Assembly: GCA_963693285.1 (NCBI GenBank)
Contig: OY848917.1
Coordinates: 19,945,745 to 20,009,744 of the forward strand
Reading direction: 5' to 3'
Length of the DNA stretch: 64,000 bases
Source of the DNA: Xestospongia muta
Lineage: Eukaryota; Porifera; Demospongiae; Haplosclerida; Petrosiidae
The position numbers were made by a program, and so were the translations under genes. The notes below the pieces were generated by a model that did not search any database, was not told where the DNA came from, and saw only the letters and a list, made by a program, of their open reading frames with translations. Shown here one piece after another: positions 1-35,700 of this stretch (the first letter of the stretch is position 1; each line of letters starts with the position of its first letter).

Positions 1-22056
<22,056 letters not shown>

Positions 22057-22137
22057 TTTATCAGTGAAAAACTAGTGTCTGCTACCACATTTATACACAT
22101 TGTCTTCACGTTACGTCACAGACTGTACGTCACTAAT
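22057..22137 (-). promoter_or_regulatory. Proximal promoter of copy A with CRE-like sites
   Basis: The short region upstream of the copy A start codon contains TTACGTCAC and GTACGTCAC at 22111-22133, matching the ATF/CREB core TGACGTA on the coding strand. Copy B carries an additional ACGTCAC at the same place. The regulatory role is inferred from the motif and position only. Confidence 0.4.
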
Positions 22138-22440
22138 GGCCTTTTTCATGTAAAGGTCGAGGTATTATGTTAACGTGCTTCCCGGATACATTCCTGCGCC
22201 ATCTTGTAACGGTTTACTATAGAAGTCAACGAAGAAAAGCTTAATGTTTCTCTTATTGTGATTCTTATACAGTCCCGTTTATTTTTTATACATATACCAA
22301 TCGAAAGTTTGAAGTGTGAATTATACAACGATATTGATTTCTATAGTAAACTATTACAAGATGGCACAGTAATGTACCTGAAAGCACATCACGTTTAATT
22401 AGAAAGTATTAAATATCTCAGACCTTTCATGAAAAGGTCC
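22138..22440. mobile_element. MITE-like hairpin element, near-complete copy (A)
   Basis: Two imperfect inverted arms of about 85-100 bp face each other. The inner parts are CCATCTTGTAACGGTTTACT at 22199-22218 (continuing to 22222) and its complement at 22341-22364. The outer ends are GGCCTTTTTCATGTAAAGGT and ACCTTTCATGAAAAGGTCC. There is no coding capacity, and no clear target-site duplication beyond AAT/ATT. It lies between copy A and the truncated prenylcysteine oxidase fragment. Confidence 0.65.
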
Positions 22441-22496
22441 ATTGTCATAACATAGTCTAGACTTTACAAATTTAAAATCAAACAAAATACATATCA

Positions 22497-22776
22497 TTAA
22501 ACAGTCTTCTTCAGTTGCAAAATGTACTCCTTTGTCAGTAGAGCAACGTTTTTTGCTCCTATTGCACTCATTTCCAAAGCACTGGCAGCTTTCTCAATAC
22601 AATTAATATAGAACAGTCCTCCATTATCCAATACAAATGGTGGAAATTGTTCTGGAGGATCATAGTGTGGATATATAGGCATACCATTCCTTAACAGTTT
22701 CAGACTCAATTGATTGAAACATTTTCGCCTTATCTGATGCAGTAAGAGGGACAGTAGTAAAAACTTTAAAAACCTG
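22497..22776 (-). pseudogene. Truncated prenylcysteine oxidase 3' fragment left by tandem duplication
   Basis: These 280 bp copy the last part of the complete gene at 45427-47588, including its stop codon. Reading the complete gene's frame, the fragment covers [17 protein letters not shown] up to the terminal LQLKKTV. A 4-bp insertion (TATA near 22673) shifts the frame before [10 protein letters not shown], and everything upstream of codon VF is missing. Similarity to the complete gene stops abruptly at 22776. It has no promoter and no FAD-binding part, so it cannot make an enzyme. Confidence 0.9.
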
Positions 22777-23151
22777 AAGTTGTTAAAGTCCTTTGTTTTT
22801 TATTGTCATTATTATTAGTGTTTTGTGAACAGTATTACTTCAAAAAGAAAGCAGTTCTCATTAGTACATACTTTGGTGAAGATTGAACTTTCAACTGAAG
22901 CATATATATAATATGACATGAAAATTTTTAATATTGCTTAAATAATAGTGACATATATCTCCACATAATTAGATAAAAATTATTTTCAAATTATAATAAC
23001 TTAAAAATTATTATTAAAGCAAAACATGACAGTCTGTTAAAATTAACTACAAAATCAGTCACTAACTATTACTACTACTAATGAAATAATTATAACAACA
23101 AAAACAACATTTATTTACTTTTAGTCTTTAGGCAGCAAATAAAATTAATGA
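22777..23151. other. Single-copy spacer at the duplication junction; 3' flank of copy B
   Basis: This AT-rich stretch has no counterpart elsewhere in the window and no coding signal. It separates the end of unit A from the stop codon of copy B, so it holds the 3' UTR and downstream region of copy B. The equivalent flank of copy A would lie left of position 1. Confidence 0.7.
23110..23115 (-). terminator. Polyadenylation signal of copy B
   Basis: AATAAA on the minus strand, about 37 bases after the TAA stop of copy B. It is a canonical animal poly(A) signal at a plausible, short 3' UTR distance. Confidence 0.6.
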
Positions 23152-26100
23152 TTACAGGTTGGTGATCCTGTTGTACTCAGTGTCATCCTGAGTCATCTGG
23201 TTAAATGCTGGCACTGGATTTCCAACCTTAACGTCTTTACTAACTAAGTACTCAACTTGGTTCTTCTCAGCATTGACAGGATCCTTAAAACTAGAATAGT
23301 CGTCCTCATTTTTTGCCATTACATATCCTTTGTTGTCATCGTCAGGCACGAGGTGAAAGACTGGATAATCTCCATCTTCATCAAATATAGGAGAGTTACG
23401 ATATATAGTACGCATAGCATGTGCTTCATACAAGTTCTCTGAGCCTGTCTTATTAAATGCATATTTTCCTCTTGTCCTTCTCTTTCTAATACATTGACAA
23501 CATATGACAGTGATTGTTAGACACATAACTAGTAACAGAGCTCCACCTACTGCACTACATGCTATGATTAGAATAAAATACTTCTCTATGATACTAGTCT
23601 TAGTGGGTGTTTCTGTAGGTACTACAATAGGGTAACTTGGATCTTGTTGAACTGAACCGAGGATGAGATTGTTTCCACGAAATGAAAAATAAAAGATGTT
23701 GGTGTTTGATAGGTTTTGTATGTCATTGGCAAACATGGACAATGTATTTGCACTGTTACTGGTGACAAAGAAAGTAGCAATAATACTACCTTCATATATT
23801 GATACATTGTATACCAATACACTGGGATAATTCTCTTGAATGCGTGCTATTAAAGCTGCCTTAAATTCATCTTCAAAGCCTCTAACAGTGTCATTGTAAC
23901 TGTTATTGTATGTTACAATGAAACGAGTGAATGGAAACTCCTCAACTACAAAGGTATTGCTGTCTATAGGTTGAGGTAGTTGATTGCTAGAAGAGGGAGG
24001 ATTTGTAGAAACTGAAAATTGAATTTTGTATGATCCTGCACTTTTGACATGGATGTCTTGAAACTGAGCCACTCCTTGTTCAATATTTATAGTAATATCC
24101 TGTCCATACCTCTGTCCAGTAGAAATTAAGATAATAGAACCAGTCATAAACCATTGTCGTCCCCTCCATCCTAAGTTAGTAGGAACAATATTGGTATTGC
24201 TATCCAAAATGTGAACAGTTACAGTAGATGAGAAAGGAAATGTTGTATTGGTAACTGATGGTGGCTGTGAGATGACTCGAAGGTAGAACTGTCTGACTTG
24301 AATGTTGATAACATTACTACTATTGGTGAGAGAGAAGTTAGCAGTAAGAGGGTATGTGATGTCAAATTTTAGACGATATGTTCCAGGATGACTAAAGAAG
24401 AGATCAGAGAACTGTGCTATACCATTTCCCATATTGGCAGTAGAATTCATTAGAAAAGCACCAGTGGGTTTTGATATCAGTGATACTGTTAACTGCCAAG
24501 GTTGTCCTACACCTAATGTAGACACTACAAGGCCAGCCCCATCGTACATTGCTACTTTAATGGGAGAAGTTAATAGAATACCTTCAACACCCTGTGAAGG
24601 AATATGGACAATACCGAGTCTTGTTGGAATACTTAATATAACTGGATTAGTATTATTTCTTTCTTCTTCTTCCTTTTGAAGTTGTTGATCATAAAATGTT
24701 GTTAAGTTAGCTGTACCATTATCTCCAGGTTGAGGTCCACCAGTTACATTTGTTGCTCTAACTCCTTGTGTTGGATCAGATCTTATTGCCTGTGGCTCAA
24801 TAACAACAGCATCTAAAACATCATAACCTATTTCTTTTGATAGTTCTCCAGTTTGAATGACTTCACCAACACGAGTTGTGATATTAAGAAGCTCTTTGTA
24901 GACCGTGTCATCTTGTGGAGTTGATCCAGTTTGGTTGTTATAACTTCCATCTGTTCCATTGACACTTGGTGTTGTAGTGTCATTAGAAGGTGATGCACCT
25001 ATTTCAAATTCAACTCTGGTATGTGCTGTTTCTCGTTTGCGGCCTGCACTTTCAGAAATTACATTGACAATTCTGATTCGATTTGGTGTAATGCCAAGGA
25101 GCAGGGCTAAGTTTTGAATTAAGTTGACTTCAAAAAATTCATCCACAGTAACAGGAGGAAGATCAATACCAAGTTGGATGACTTGAGTAGTCTCAATTCT
25201 AACTGGTGTGTCACCTTTGATCACTATATGTAATCTTTTAGTGTTACGATCATAATAGTTTGTTCCATGGCTATCAGAGAGTGTTGGTATGAAATTGTCA
25301 CCACGTTTATATCGAAGGTTGCCCTCCTTCATATAGCCATTAGTTGGAATGATATATTCAGTACCAACATATACATCCAGTCTCTGTGGGTTAGTATATA
25401 TTATAGCTATAACAAGACCTTGAAAGTCATTGGCATTGAGAAGATAAAGGTTTGTCTTTTGAGGATTGGTACTAGTCATACCAATAGTGTAGTTTAAACC
25501 AGTTGATACTATAGCATAGAAAGTTGATATACGTTCTTGACATGTGTATCCACCACACCATCCATGATCTTGAGGACCATTTATCAAATCTATATACCCA
25601 TTAGCACCAACGCCAATGGGAGAGAGTCGACGAACTTCTGTATCAGCATCAAGACTTTCTATGACAAACATCATGTGATCAATATTGGTACAGTGGTAAG
25701 AGTTCCATTCTGCTTCCCACAGACAATCACCAGGACTGCCTCTATAGATGCCCTTATTTGGATAGAGTACATCAGGATCAATTTTACTACCGGTTGGAGT
25801 AGCTAACATTGTTTTTGGAATTCGATAGTCACCCAAACCACGTCTACGATCACCATCCCATTCAAACTCTGATTTTGAAATGAGGGAATTCAAACCTCTA
25901 GAGTCTGTGAAAGAACCATCAAGATCTCGAATGAGAATTTTCTTTAATGCATCACAATCCATATCAACACAGTCTGAAGGATTGACACTACCAAGTATTG
26001 GGTTGTGATTGAAGAATTTAGAAGTTTTGTTCACTGACAGAAATGAGATTTCTTTTGTCCAAACAGGATGTTGACAGTCTTCAGATTTAGGATGTGTCAT

Positions 26101-29100
26101 CAATGCTACTTCTTTCATAGAAGAGCAGTGAGTACCAAAGTTACAGAAGCTAACATTATTGAGTTTAGTGAGGCCTTTGATTGCAGGATAATTTGGAACG
26201 TCTGACCATGGGAACTTAGGAAAGTGACCAGAACCTGATGTAAATGAAGACAGAATTATACCCACATGTCCTTTCCAAGGACTTTGGATGCCTGAATGTG
26301 ATCTGGCATGATAACCAATGGTTGGTTTAAAGCTGTACTCAGTGCAATTAATAGTAACACCAGAGTTAATACTGGAAATGATCTCTGAGTCTCTTATAAT
26401 GACAGTTTTAGTACTGACTCTATGAGTGAGAGCAGCAGGTCCAATTACAGCAGTGAATATGGCAGCATAATTGTTAACAAATGTAGATTCTGTAACTAAA
26501 ACACCAGCTTTAGAGTATGAGAAAAGGCCATAGTGATAACAGCTATATATTGTGAAGTCATGGAAAGATGAACACCCACTCTCATCACCTACAAAGTGAC
26601 CATCACTGTAGCCCACATGAATACCATGTAGTGTGGTATGTGCAATGTTGTTTCTCCAGGTAGGACTGAAGTTGGATGATATACAGTTCTCTCCATTAGT
26701 ATGATAGCCAGCCTTAGCTCCACCAGCAGCTGAATTTCCGATCAAAACATAGTTACTGGCTTCAACAAGTTCATAGTTGGCTGTCCACTCAGCATTCCAA
26801 GGTTCATTACGACCATTGTATGTTCCAGGAAACAAAGCTACCACTGCTAGATTTTGAATCAATTGATGATCACTGCCTGTAATATAGAGAGAGGGTCCTA
26901 CAGTACGATGGACTACATTATTGGTGATTGACATTCCTTTAGTCCCAAATAGACCAATGCCTGTATTGTAACCTTTATGAAAACTACAGCTTTTGACATA
27001 CGAACTGTTGTCCTTAACTTGACCAATGTTGAGAAATGCCAGTGAGTATCTAGGATCAAAACTTTCCACAAAGCCTTCTTGACCACATCCTTTAAATTCA
27101 ACTCCTTCTAGTTGAGCTGATCCAGTATATTGTACTGTACCAGAAATGTCAACAAAATAAGTACCAACAAGAACACGACAACCATATGATTGCTGATCTG
27201 CAACATCAACAGTAGCATTAGGATGTGTTCCTAGAATTTTGATGTTTCGAGAGAGAAGTCCAACTTCAGCACTGATATTTACTGAACAGGAGTTTGTGTT
27301 GTGAACTCCTCCAAGATGGTTATAAGTTAAAGGACTGTTTAGACTAAGAGTTAGTCCATCATTACTGATACTAGTAATAGTACGTTCTTCTGTTTGTTCT
27401 GCTTCATAGAAAGTGGATGCAATAACAATTTCTTCTCCTATTTGCCAGTCTACAGCTTGGCTTAATACAACTTGAGTGTCTCCTTCCTTTGCTGTTTGAG
27501 CCAAGAAGGTCCAAGTAGGAGAGCGATCTTTACCATGTAAGCTTAGTTGACCAAACACACCAATACCTTTAGCACCTAAAACTGGTCCAAGATTGGGGAG
27601 ACGATATTCTGGTGAATTTAAGTTACCATTGAGTATAATTGTTAATTGATGTTGAAATGGCATGTCTTTAGAACCAGCAATGAGGCGTCCATTGTCAATT
27701 AAAATCAAATTTGCCTCTAAAATGTGGTCACGCTCATCTAGAAATTCTAGTCCTCCACAGATAGATAATGTTTTAATACGAGGCAAAGGAACATCAACCA
27801 GAATATATAAACTACAGTTAATGTACACATCTGTATCATTTTGTGGTAACAGTTCATTAGGCCATATAGATTGGTCAGACCAGAGGTAGGTGACATTAGG
27901 ACGACCTGGAGGTAGAGGGGTTGGTGGTTCAAGTGGAGGAGGTGGAATACAGTTCTCAAAGAAACATCGATAAGAAGTAAAAGATACTGGAACATCACTG
28001 GGACAGGTTGGGTTACTACCATTTACATAATATGTGACAGATGTCTCATTGTTATTGACAAACCAATCTCCTAACTGTGATGACCCACCAGGTGGTATGA
28101 TCAAACTGGCATTCTTTTCCTGTTTATTGATGTTTATATAGTCCACACTCTTGTTAAAATCATGTCGTATCCAAAGATAATCAGATGTTGTAATACCAGA
28201 ATAAAGGGAGGAATAAGATATGTTATTAAACCTTTCTCCTTCATCCCAATCAAGTTGATATATTTCTTTGATGGGTAATAGAGCCATGTAGCCAGGACCA
28301 AGTAGAAGTCGTTTGAACACATATTCTAATTGAAGAATACCATGTTGACTAGTGACATTAAGATTTCTGGTTGTGAGAGATGATGGAGTAGGGTTAGTGA
28401 GAGCAAAACGAGCAAAGTAGACTTTATCATCACAAACACTTCCTCTGACAGCTCCAAAACTTGAGGCAGAGTGATCTCTACAATGAGGAGAAGGTAAAAT
28501 AGTAGAAGTAGGTAGAAGAGCTCCTCCAACATTGCCAGTTAGTGTACCATCCATATCTCTGAAGACTTGTTCATGTTCCCATTTCCAAGTTGCAATATTA
28601 GGACTGTTATCAAACACTAGTTTCTCAAACCTAGTTTCAAATCCTCCTTGTTTTTCTCTACAATGTGAACAAGCTTGTAGTGTGTAACAGTTACTTTCTT
28701 CAAAGTTAACAAAGGTAACGTTGGACACGGTCAGATAATATGAATGCGGAGTTTTAATACCAGCACCAGTACAAACTTCGGTGCCAACATTATCTATATT
28801 TCTTAAAGCAGAATGAGCTACAATGAGGACATCTTCAATGAGGGAGCCATTCTTACCCCAAGCTGCTGTAACCTTAGTGTACTCTACACCAGCAACTGTG
28901 TTATCTAACATTACACTGTCCTTTAGTTGAACAGCACCCACTTCTGAGAATTCAACACCTCGTACATTACGCCAAGCCAAAAATTTCTCAAATACTGCTG
29001 GAGTGACTTCATCACAAGTGTTAGCCTTTTCAGGATGGTAACTAGGAAAGATCCATATACCATACCAACCAAAGGAATGAGCTGAATTGTTAGTAAATTC

Positions 29101-32100
29101 ACCAAGTGGAAGGTGAAGGGGCTCTACAGCTGTAGTGAAGGATGGACCTGTTGGATTTGCAGGGAGACGATACCAAAACCCAAAATGTGTACCTCCAGCT
29201 GCTGCATTATGTCTCAAAGTATTGTTTGGATTAACTACCCAAAATGTTGCAGGTGTGATGTCCACATTAAGTAGACTACTGGATGCTCTAACAAATATAC
29301 CCAAGTTGTATTGTATAACATTGCCTTGTTCAATGCCATCTTCCAAGAAATATGCATGGCCTAAGATGTTATATGCCACATTTTTTTCAACCAGTAGATA
29401 GTCAACACCATGAATAGTAACAGCTCTGTTAAATGTATGGTGAATAGCACATCCTCTAACATAGGAGTCACTGACATCACCGTTAAGATGGAAATGAATC
29501 GGATAACGACCAAGTCGGAATGCCTGTCCAGCATGAGTAACTTCAATGTACTCAATTCTACCAATGACTTTGTCCCTTGGTCCTCTGTGTAACATAATCT
29601 GAGATCCAAACTGATCATCGATAGTCTCTGCCCCAAATCGTCCATTGAAGCAAGTCTGTACTGCAAACTGGCCTGGATCAAAATCAGTAGGACAATTTTC
29701 AAAGAACTCATTCCATTCAGAATTTTTGTTACCACGGACAACTACATTTCTAGTGAGGTAACCTACCTCAGCACGTGTTTCAATGACTCGACCATGTATC
29801 ACTTGTGTCACTGCTATATGTGTATATTGTAATGGTGGATCAACTGTTATGCTCATTTTATCAGCACCAATGCTTACAATGGTCAGTTCTTCATTCTCAC
29901 CCTGACTATAACTAGTAGAAGCGATAACTACTTTACCACCAACTTCCCAGTCAGCTACTGTATTTTTAAGATATAGGGTTGTATTCCCTGCATATGCTGT
30001 GGTAGATAACCGTGTCCATGTGTTAGCGATAGGTTTACCATGTAAGTCTAATGTTCCATTTCTAACAGCTAGGGTTTTAGCACCAAAGAGAGGAAGCTCA
30101 GTTGACAAGACATGGCCATACATGACAATCTGAGCTTTGTGCTGATATGGTTGGTCTTCAGTACCTACTTGTAACTTGCCACCATCTGTGATTAGGATGT
30201 GTTCACTGTGAAGTTGTACGCCATCTTTTTCATCATCAAATATGAGTTCACCTCCTTGAATCAAAAGTATTTTGAGAACTGGAGTATAGATATCTAGGAC
30301 CAATGTTTGTCCTGCTGGTACTATGACAAAATCTCCTTCTTTTGGTAACCCTAATCCACCCCATGTGTAACTTGAACTCCACAGATCAACATAATAGAAC
30401 TCAATATTATTGGTAATAGCATAACCTTTTCCCTCAACATAAACCATTACAGGTGCTTTAATGGTTCTACCACTAGCTCCAGTTTGACATACAATAGTAG
30501 ATTGAGTTTTGTCAAGCACAGAGCAGTCTACACCAGCTATGGTAACAGTGACATTGTTACTAAAGCCACTTCCTACAAGTTCAATGATAGAACCTCCAGC
30601 TGTACCACCACGAGTACGATTAATGGATGTAACGTTAGGTGTGAGGTCTAGAAGGAGAGTATAAGCTTGTGGTAGAGATACAGTTGATGACAAGCTAGTA
30701 ACAGTAACATCACAAACCTGTGATGTTAGAGTTGGAGTATTTTCAAGTAGATGTGAGAATGATGGGATAATACATTGTATTGATGTAAGAGATGGTTGAG
30801 TGAAACTAGGCAAACATGTTTGATTACATACTGTAATAAATGTTGATACAGGATTGAAGCCAACACCAAGAATAGTCAATATGTTTTGGCCAGAAAAACT
30901 ACCATTAATAGGAGAGACACTATCAACTTGTAAAGTGTACATGAAGGTAAGCTGACCATCAGCCTTTCCTTTATCAAAAATAACAACTTTAACTTGATAA
31001 CTTCCAATGTAATTAGGTCCAAGAGTGCATATTATAATTGTGTCATTGGTAAAAGAGACATTACATTTTGACCTGCCAAAGCTTACAGAAACCAATGATA
31101 TGTCAGAGGTGAAACCATGTCCTGAAATAATAACTACATCTCCCTGCTGACCAGACATTGGTTCAATACCCGCTATTTGAGGAGTAACATCTTTGCTGTA
31201 CTGTAAGAAAAGACCACCATCTCCATCTCCATCAGCATCTCGTTTTCTCATTTGCCATGATGAATTTGCTGGAACTACTGTAACAGCTACAGAGTAATTG
31301 CCTACTTGACCAAGATCTGGAGTAAAGCAACTTATGCTTGTATATTTACTCTCAACAATTTGACAAGTGCTATTGCCAATAGATACAGAGTTGTTGTTGA
31401 GATAGTCACTGAAACCAATACCAGATATTGTTAGTTTTGTACCACCTCGTATGCTACCTAAAAGTGGAGAGATACCATCAATTCTGAGCTGACTAGTAAT
31501 TGAGTTGTCTGTTTCTTCACTAAACTGCGCAAAACCATAAGTTGGAACTAAAACTGATACTAAGTATTTGCCAGCTTGAATAGGAGATAATTGACAAGTT
31601 ATGTTTTCAAAGTCAATTAAAGTGACATTGAAACATTCAAACGGCCCTACCATTACAGTGGAGTCAGAGTCCAATAATTCACCATTAATTGTGATTGTTT
31701 GCACGTCAACTCCACCCACAATGATTGGATCCACAGCAAAAATCGTTGGTGTAGTATTTAATGAATACTGATAGTCACAACCATCACTGCTATCACAGAT
31801 CACTTCCCATTTTGGGCCATAGCTAACATTAACAGGTACAGTGGAGTATGGCATATTGATGTTCACTGATCGTGGAGCAATACATTGAATTTGATAGTAA
31901 GAGATTTGTTTGATGGTGCATTTTTCAGTTCCTATGTATACAGTGAGATTGGTCTCTACAAATGAAGCTCCTGTAATGGTGATGATGTTACCACCTAACA
32001 CTGACCCGGATAAAGGTGAAATGTTTTTAATCACTGGTGTAATGATTATTGCTCTATGAACCACAGCTTCACTATTAAGGAAAGCAAAGCCACTGCTATA

Positions 32101-32730
32101 TATGTGGAGTGATAAAGGAAGAATGGTAAATGGAGTAGGTTGAGATGTCATATTAAGACGACAAGTTATTAAGCTATCACTATATACAAGTGATGTACAA
32201 AAGTAGTTACCAAATTTGATAATAGCATTACTTGCATCAAGACCAAAGTCATATCCTGATAGAGATATGTTGGAATAAAGTGTAGATATGTGGCCATTAA
32301 TCCATTTGACTACAGGAGTGTTACAGTTACTATAAACAAAGATTGGACTTGATTTAGGCTCAAGTGAATTGGTCAAGTTTTGACAAGAGAGGCATTCCAT
32401 TAGACCACTACCAGATGATAAGTCAGTATCATTGTGGTAATCTAAGTGATATAATGCTTCAAAGACATCCACTTTTACTATAACAGCTGTTGCTACATCC
32501 ATTAATTCTCTCACTGTGATACTACCAGACATTAGACACGACTGGCACACATCATCAACATATGAAGCAAAATAGTATACACCAGACTGTGTAAATGTGT
32601 ATGAATAGGTCCCTTCAACACTAGCTGTGCTTTGGAAGCCACCACTAAGATAATTTGAAGTAGTAGGACTGGCAGTTTGATGTACTTCGAATTGACGAGG
32701 TATAACGAAACTTGCACCTGTCCAATTCCA
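23152..32730 (-). other. Giant 9,579-bp last exon of copy B
   Basis: A single exon of 3,193 codons including the stop encodes two thirds of the protein. Visible parts are IPT/TIG openings (ISPLSGSVLGGNIITITG, ISPLLGSIRGGTKLTISG), a first G8 domain (WGGLGLPKEGDFVIVPAGQT), a right-handed beta-helix with THAGQAFRLGRYPIHFH, a second G8 (WSDQSIWPNELLP), a second beta-helix, then a membrane span beginning YFILIIACSAVGGALLLVM followed by basic RKRRTRG and an acidic tail. All 21 upstream exons together total under 5 kb. Confidence 0.9.
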
Positions 32731-35700
32731 CTGAAAAATACAATAATTATGAAATGAAAACAACTGTAATTACATGTCTTATTTAACAACATGGTGGTAG
32801 TAACCCAATATAATTGGTATGCTTGGAATTAAAAGCTACATGTAGCTTCTTGTTACAAAAGCCCTAATTTACATTGGACTACTGTTAATACATACTCTAA
32901 TATTAGAAAGACTATAAGAGTATCTGTGTTAATTGACTTTGATTTTTTAGGCTTTTTTAAGGACAGGGTTTTAGGATCATTCATTCATCTTTCAAACAAT
33001 AGAACTATCAACTACCATATTTCACATTTGAGGAAGGCAGAAATATGGAAATACTACACTTTTGTCAGTGAACGATTTTACTTTTCCATAACTGTCATGC
33101 TGTTAAGATAAGCAACTCTATTGTGATTTTATTGATTTTATGGAATCATGTAAGTTGATTTAATGAGAGTTCATCCCATTGTACCAAACCAACAGCAGTC
33201 CATTTTGAGGCTATGTGATCTGAAACATTACTCTCTTTCCTGTACATGTCAATATTTTAATTTATAATAAAAACTTACAGTGACTGTGTCTCCAGGTAAA
33301 ATCTCAATATTAGCAGGATTCCAAGCAAAATAACGTCCAAGAACTATTGTTGAGAACAATAATATGACATACACAATGAATATATACATACTAATATAAA
33401 AGACACATACCTGCATGTTGTCCACTATTGTCTATAAGGTGTTCCTTTCTTGTTGATGAGGTAACACATTTAATATTCTCATAAGTAACTGTGGTAACGT
33501 TACACTCTATTCCTAGTCCAGTGGTGACAGTCACATTAGATCCAAAACCACTTCCTTTTATAGAAATCTTAGTTCCTCCAAGTAAAGAGCCACTACATGG
33601 TGTCAACTTTGTTACTATGAGTTCATAAGCAAATACTGGAAGCATAAATGGAGAGGTTGTATTAAATATCTTAAGAGAAGAATAGTCAAGTATTTCCATT
33701 AGTGAGATTGATTGTTGATCAATTATATCACTTTGTGACTCATTGAATGCTACTCCAAAGGTAGTACTATGAACAGATACATCATATACTCCAGGATTAT
33801 GTGGTGAAGTTGTACAGTTTATTTCTGTGTTAGTGAACGATGTTATAACACACAAGGCTTGTCCAATAGTAATGTCAATATCTGACATATCTGTTAAGTT
33901 GAAGTTGTCTCCATTAATGGTAAGTTTTGTTCCACCATAGACTGGTCCAGATAATGGACTAATTGAAGTAATTGTAGCTGATGAATTAGCAGTGTATTCA
34001 TAGCCAGAATCAATTATAGCTGTCACATCATTTACAACAACTGTAACATTGACTACATCTGAATCATGTGGCTGTGGTATACAAGTCAATACTGTTAAGT
34101 TTGAAGATTTGATAACACAAAGAAAGTCATCAAAAACAACGTAAAAGTCACGTGAGAAGTAAAATGGTACGTTAGGGGGTTTAGTGATATTGGACAGTGT
34201 TGGGAACCCCACTCCAGTAATGGTGACTAAATTTCCACCACTAATACTTCCTTTGTCAGGTTGAATGGAATTAATAACTAAAGAATATTGGAAAATGGAG
34301 GAATTTGGAGTTGATGATATTGAATAGCCAACACCATCAACATGTACACTGACATTTTGTGGTCCAGCAACATTAGGAGTTGGTACACATGATATGACAG
34401 TATCATTGACAGATGTAACATCACAGGGACTATTACCAATAGTAACTGTTACATTATTGATATCATTAGTAAAGCCAGTACCATAGATAGTGATTGGAGT
34501 GCTATCTTGACCACCAATGGAAGGAGAGATTGACACGATTTGAGGAGTAACTGCAGATGAAAATTTAAAACTGCAATTTCGACTCCTACAAGAAGCTGGG
34601 ATACCATTAACCAAGACTTCAACCTGTGAAATGAGAAATACAATATAAATCTTTGATGAAAACACTTGTCTTTGTATTCTGCTGATAATTATTTCACAAT
34701 ACTATCATTCAGAGTTATATATGACCTTCAATGTTGAAATACATGTAGTATGATTTGTTATGATAATAATATGTAACATTGATATAATGTTGAATGTACT
34801 ATTATCTACCTGTGGTTCTAGTTCAGGTAGCCGTAACATATCTCCTCGGAATGGTCTTAGCCACACCCCTCCATTAACAACGGGGACTACAGAAATGTTT
34901 ACCATATGTCCTGACAGACCACTCCCATTAGCTGACATCAGTGGGAGGTCACCTCCTCTACTTGTCCACTTAATACTCCATATATAACCACTACAGTCTC
35001 TGCTACGAGTTACTTCAAATCCACCTTCATTTGGGAGGTATGTCTCTAGTAATGTTTTAAGTTCAGAGGTTGAGACATTTGCTGGTATATTGTATACTGT
35101 TTGGTTTTCAAATGTAAGTTGAAATGTTCCATTGACTGCTGGAGTACCAGAATAGAGTCTTGATACTAGTACATTGTTTGAAGATGACAACAAAGGCATG
35201 TTATAACCACAGTGGTGAACTTTAAACTCTACAACATAACGTGAGACTATTAGGTTACATGACAATGGGTCTTCAGTATCATAACAGATCAAGTCAGTTG
35301 TGGGAGAAGCATTTGATACGGTGACTGTATCAACAAAGATGCCATTAGGTCGGACAGCATGTTCCAATTGTGTGACTATGAAAAATAAGAATTCATAATA
35401 AATAAATAAGAGACTTATAATAATACAAGTAGAATGTGTGCTATAAAATCTAATTATGTTATGATCTTTAATGTATTCAAAATAGATAGAAATGTATAAA
35501 TAAGTCAAATCATTAGTATGTCTCTAATTATTTATTAAGAAGAGTACATTACATAATATCTAGAATTACTTGTGGGTATTGAAGTAGTGAACATGACTTC
35601 ATCCACCCAAAAATCAGTTGAACTACTATAAAAGTAAGTACGGAGTACTTGATATGTATTGGACTGCTGATTGTAACGTTCATTAAGATAGCTAAAGACA

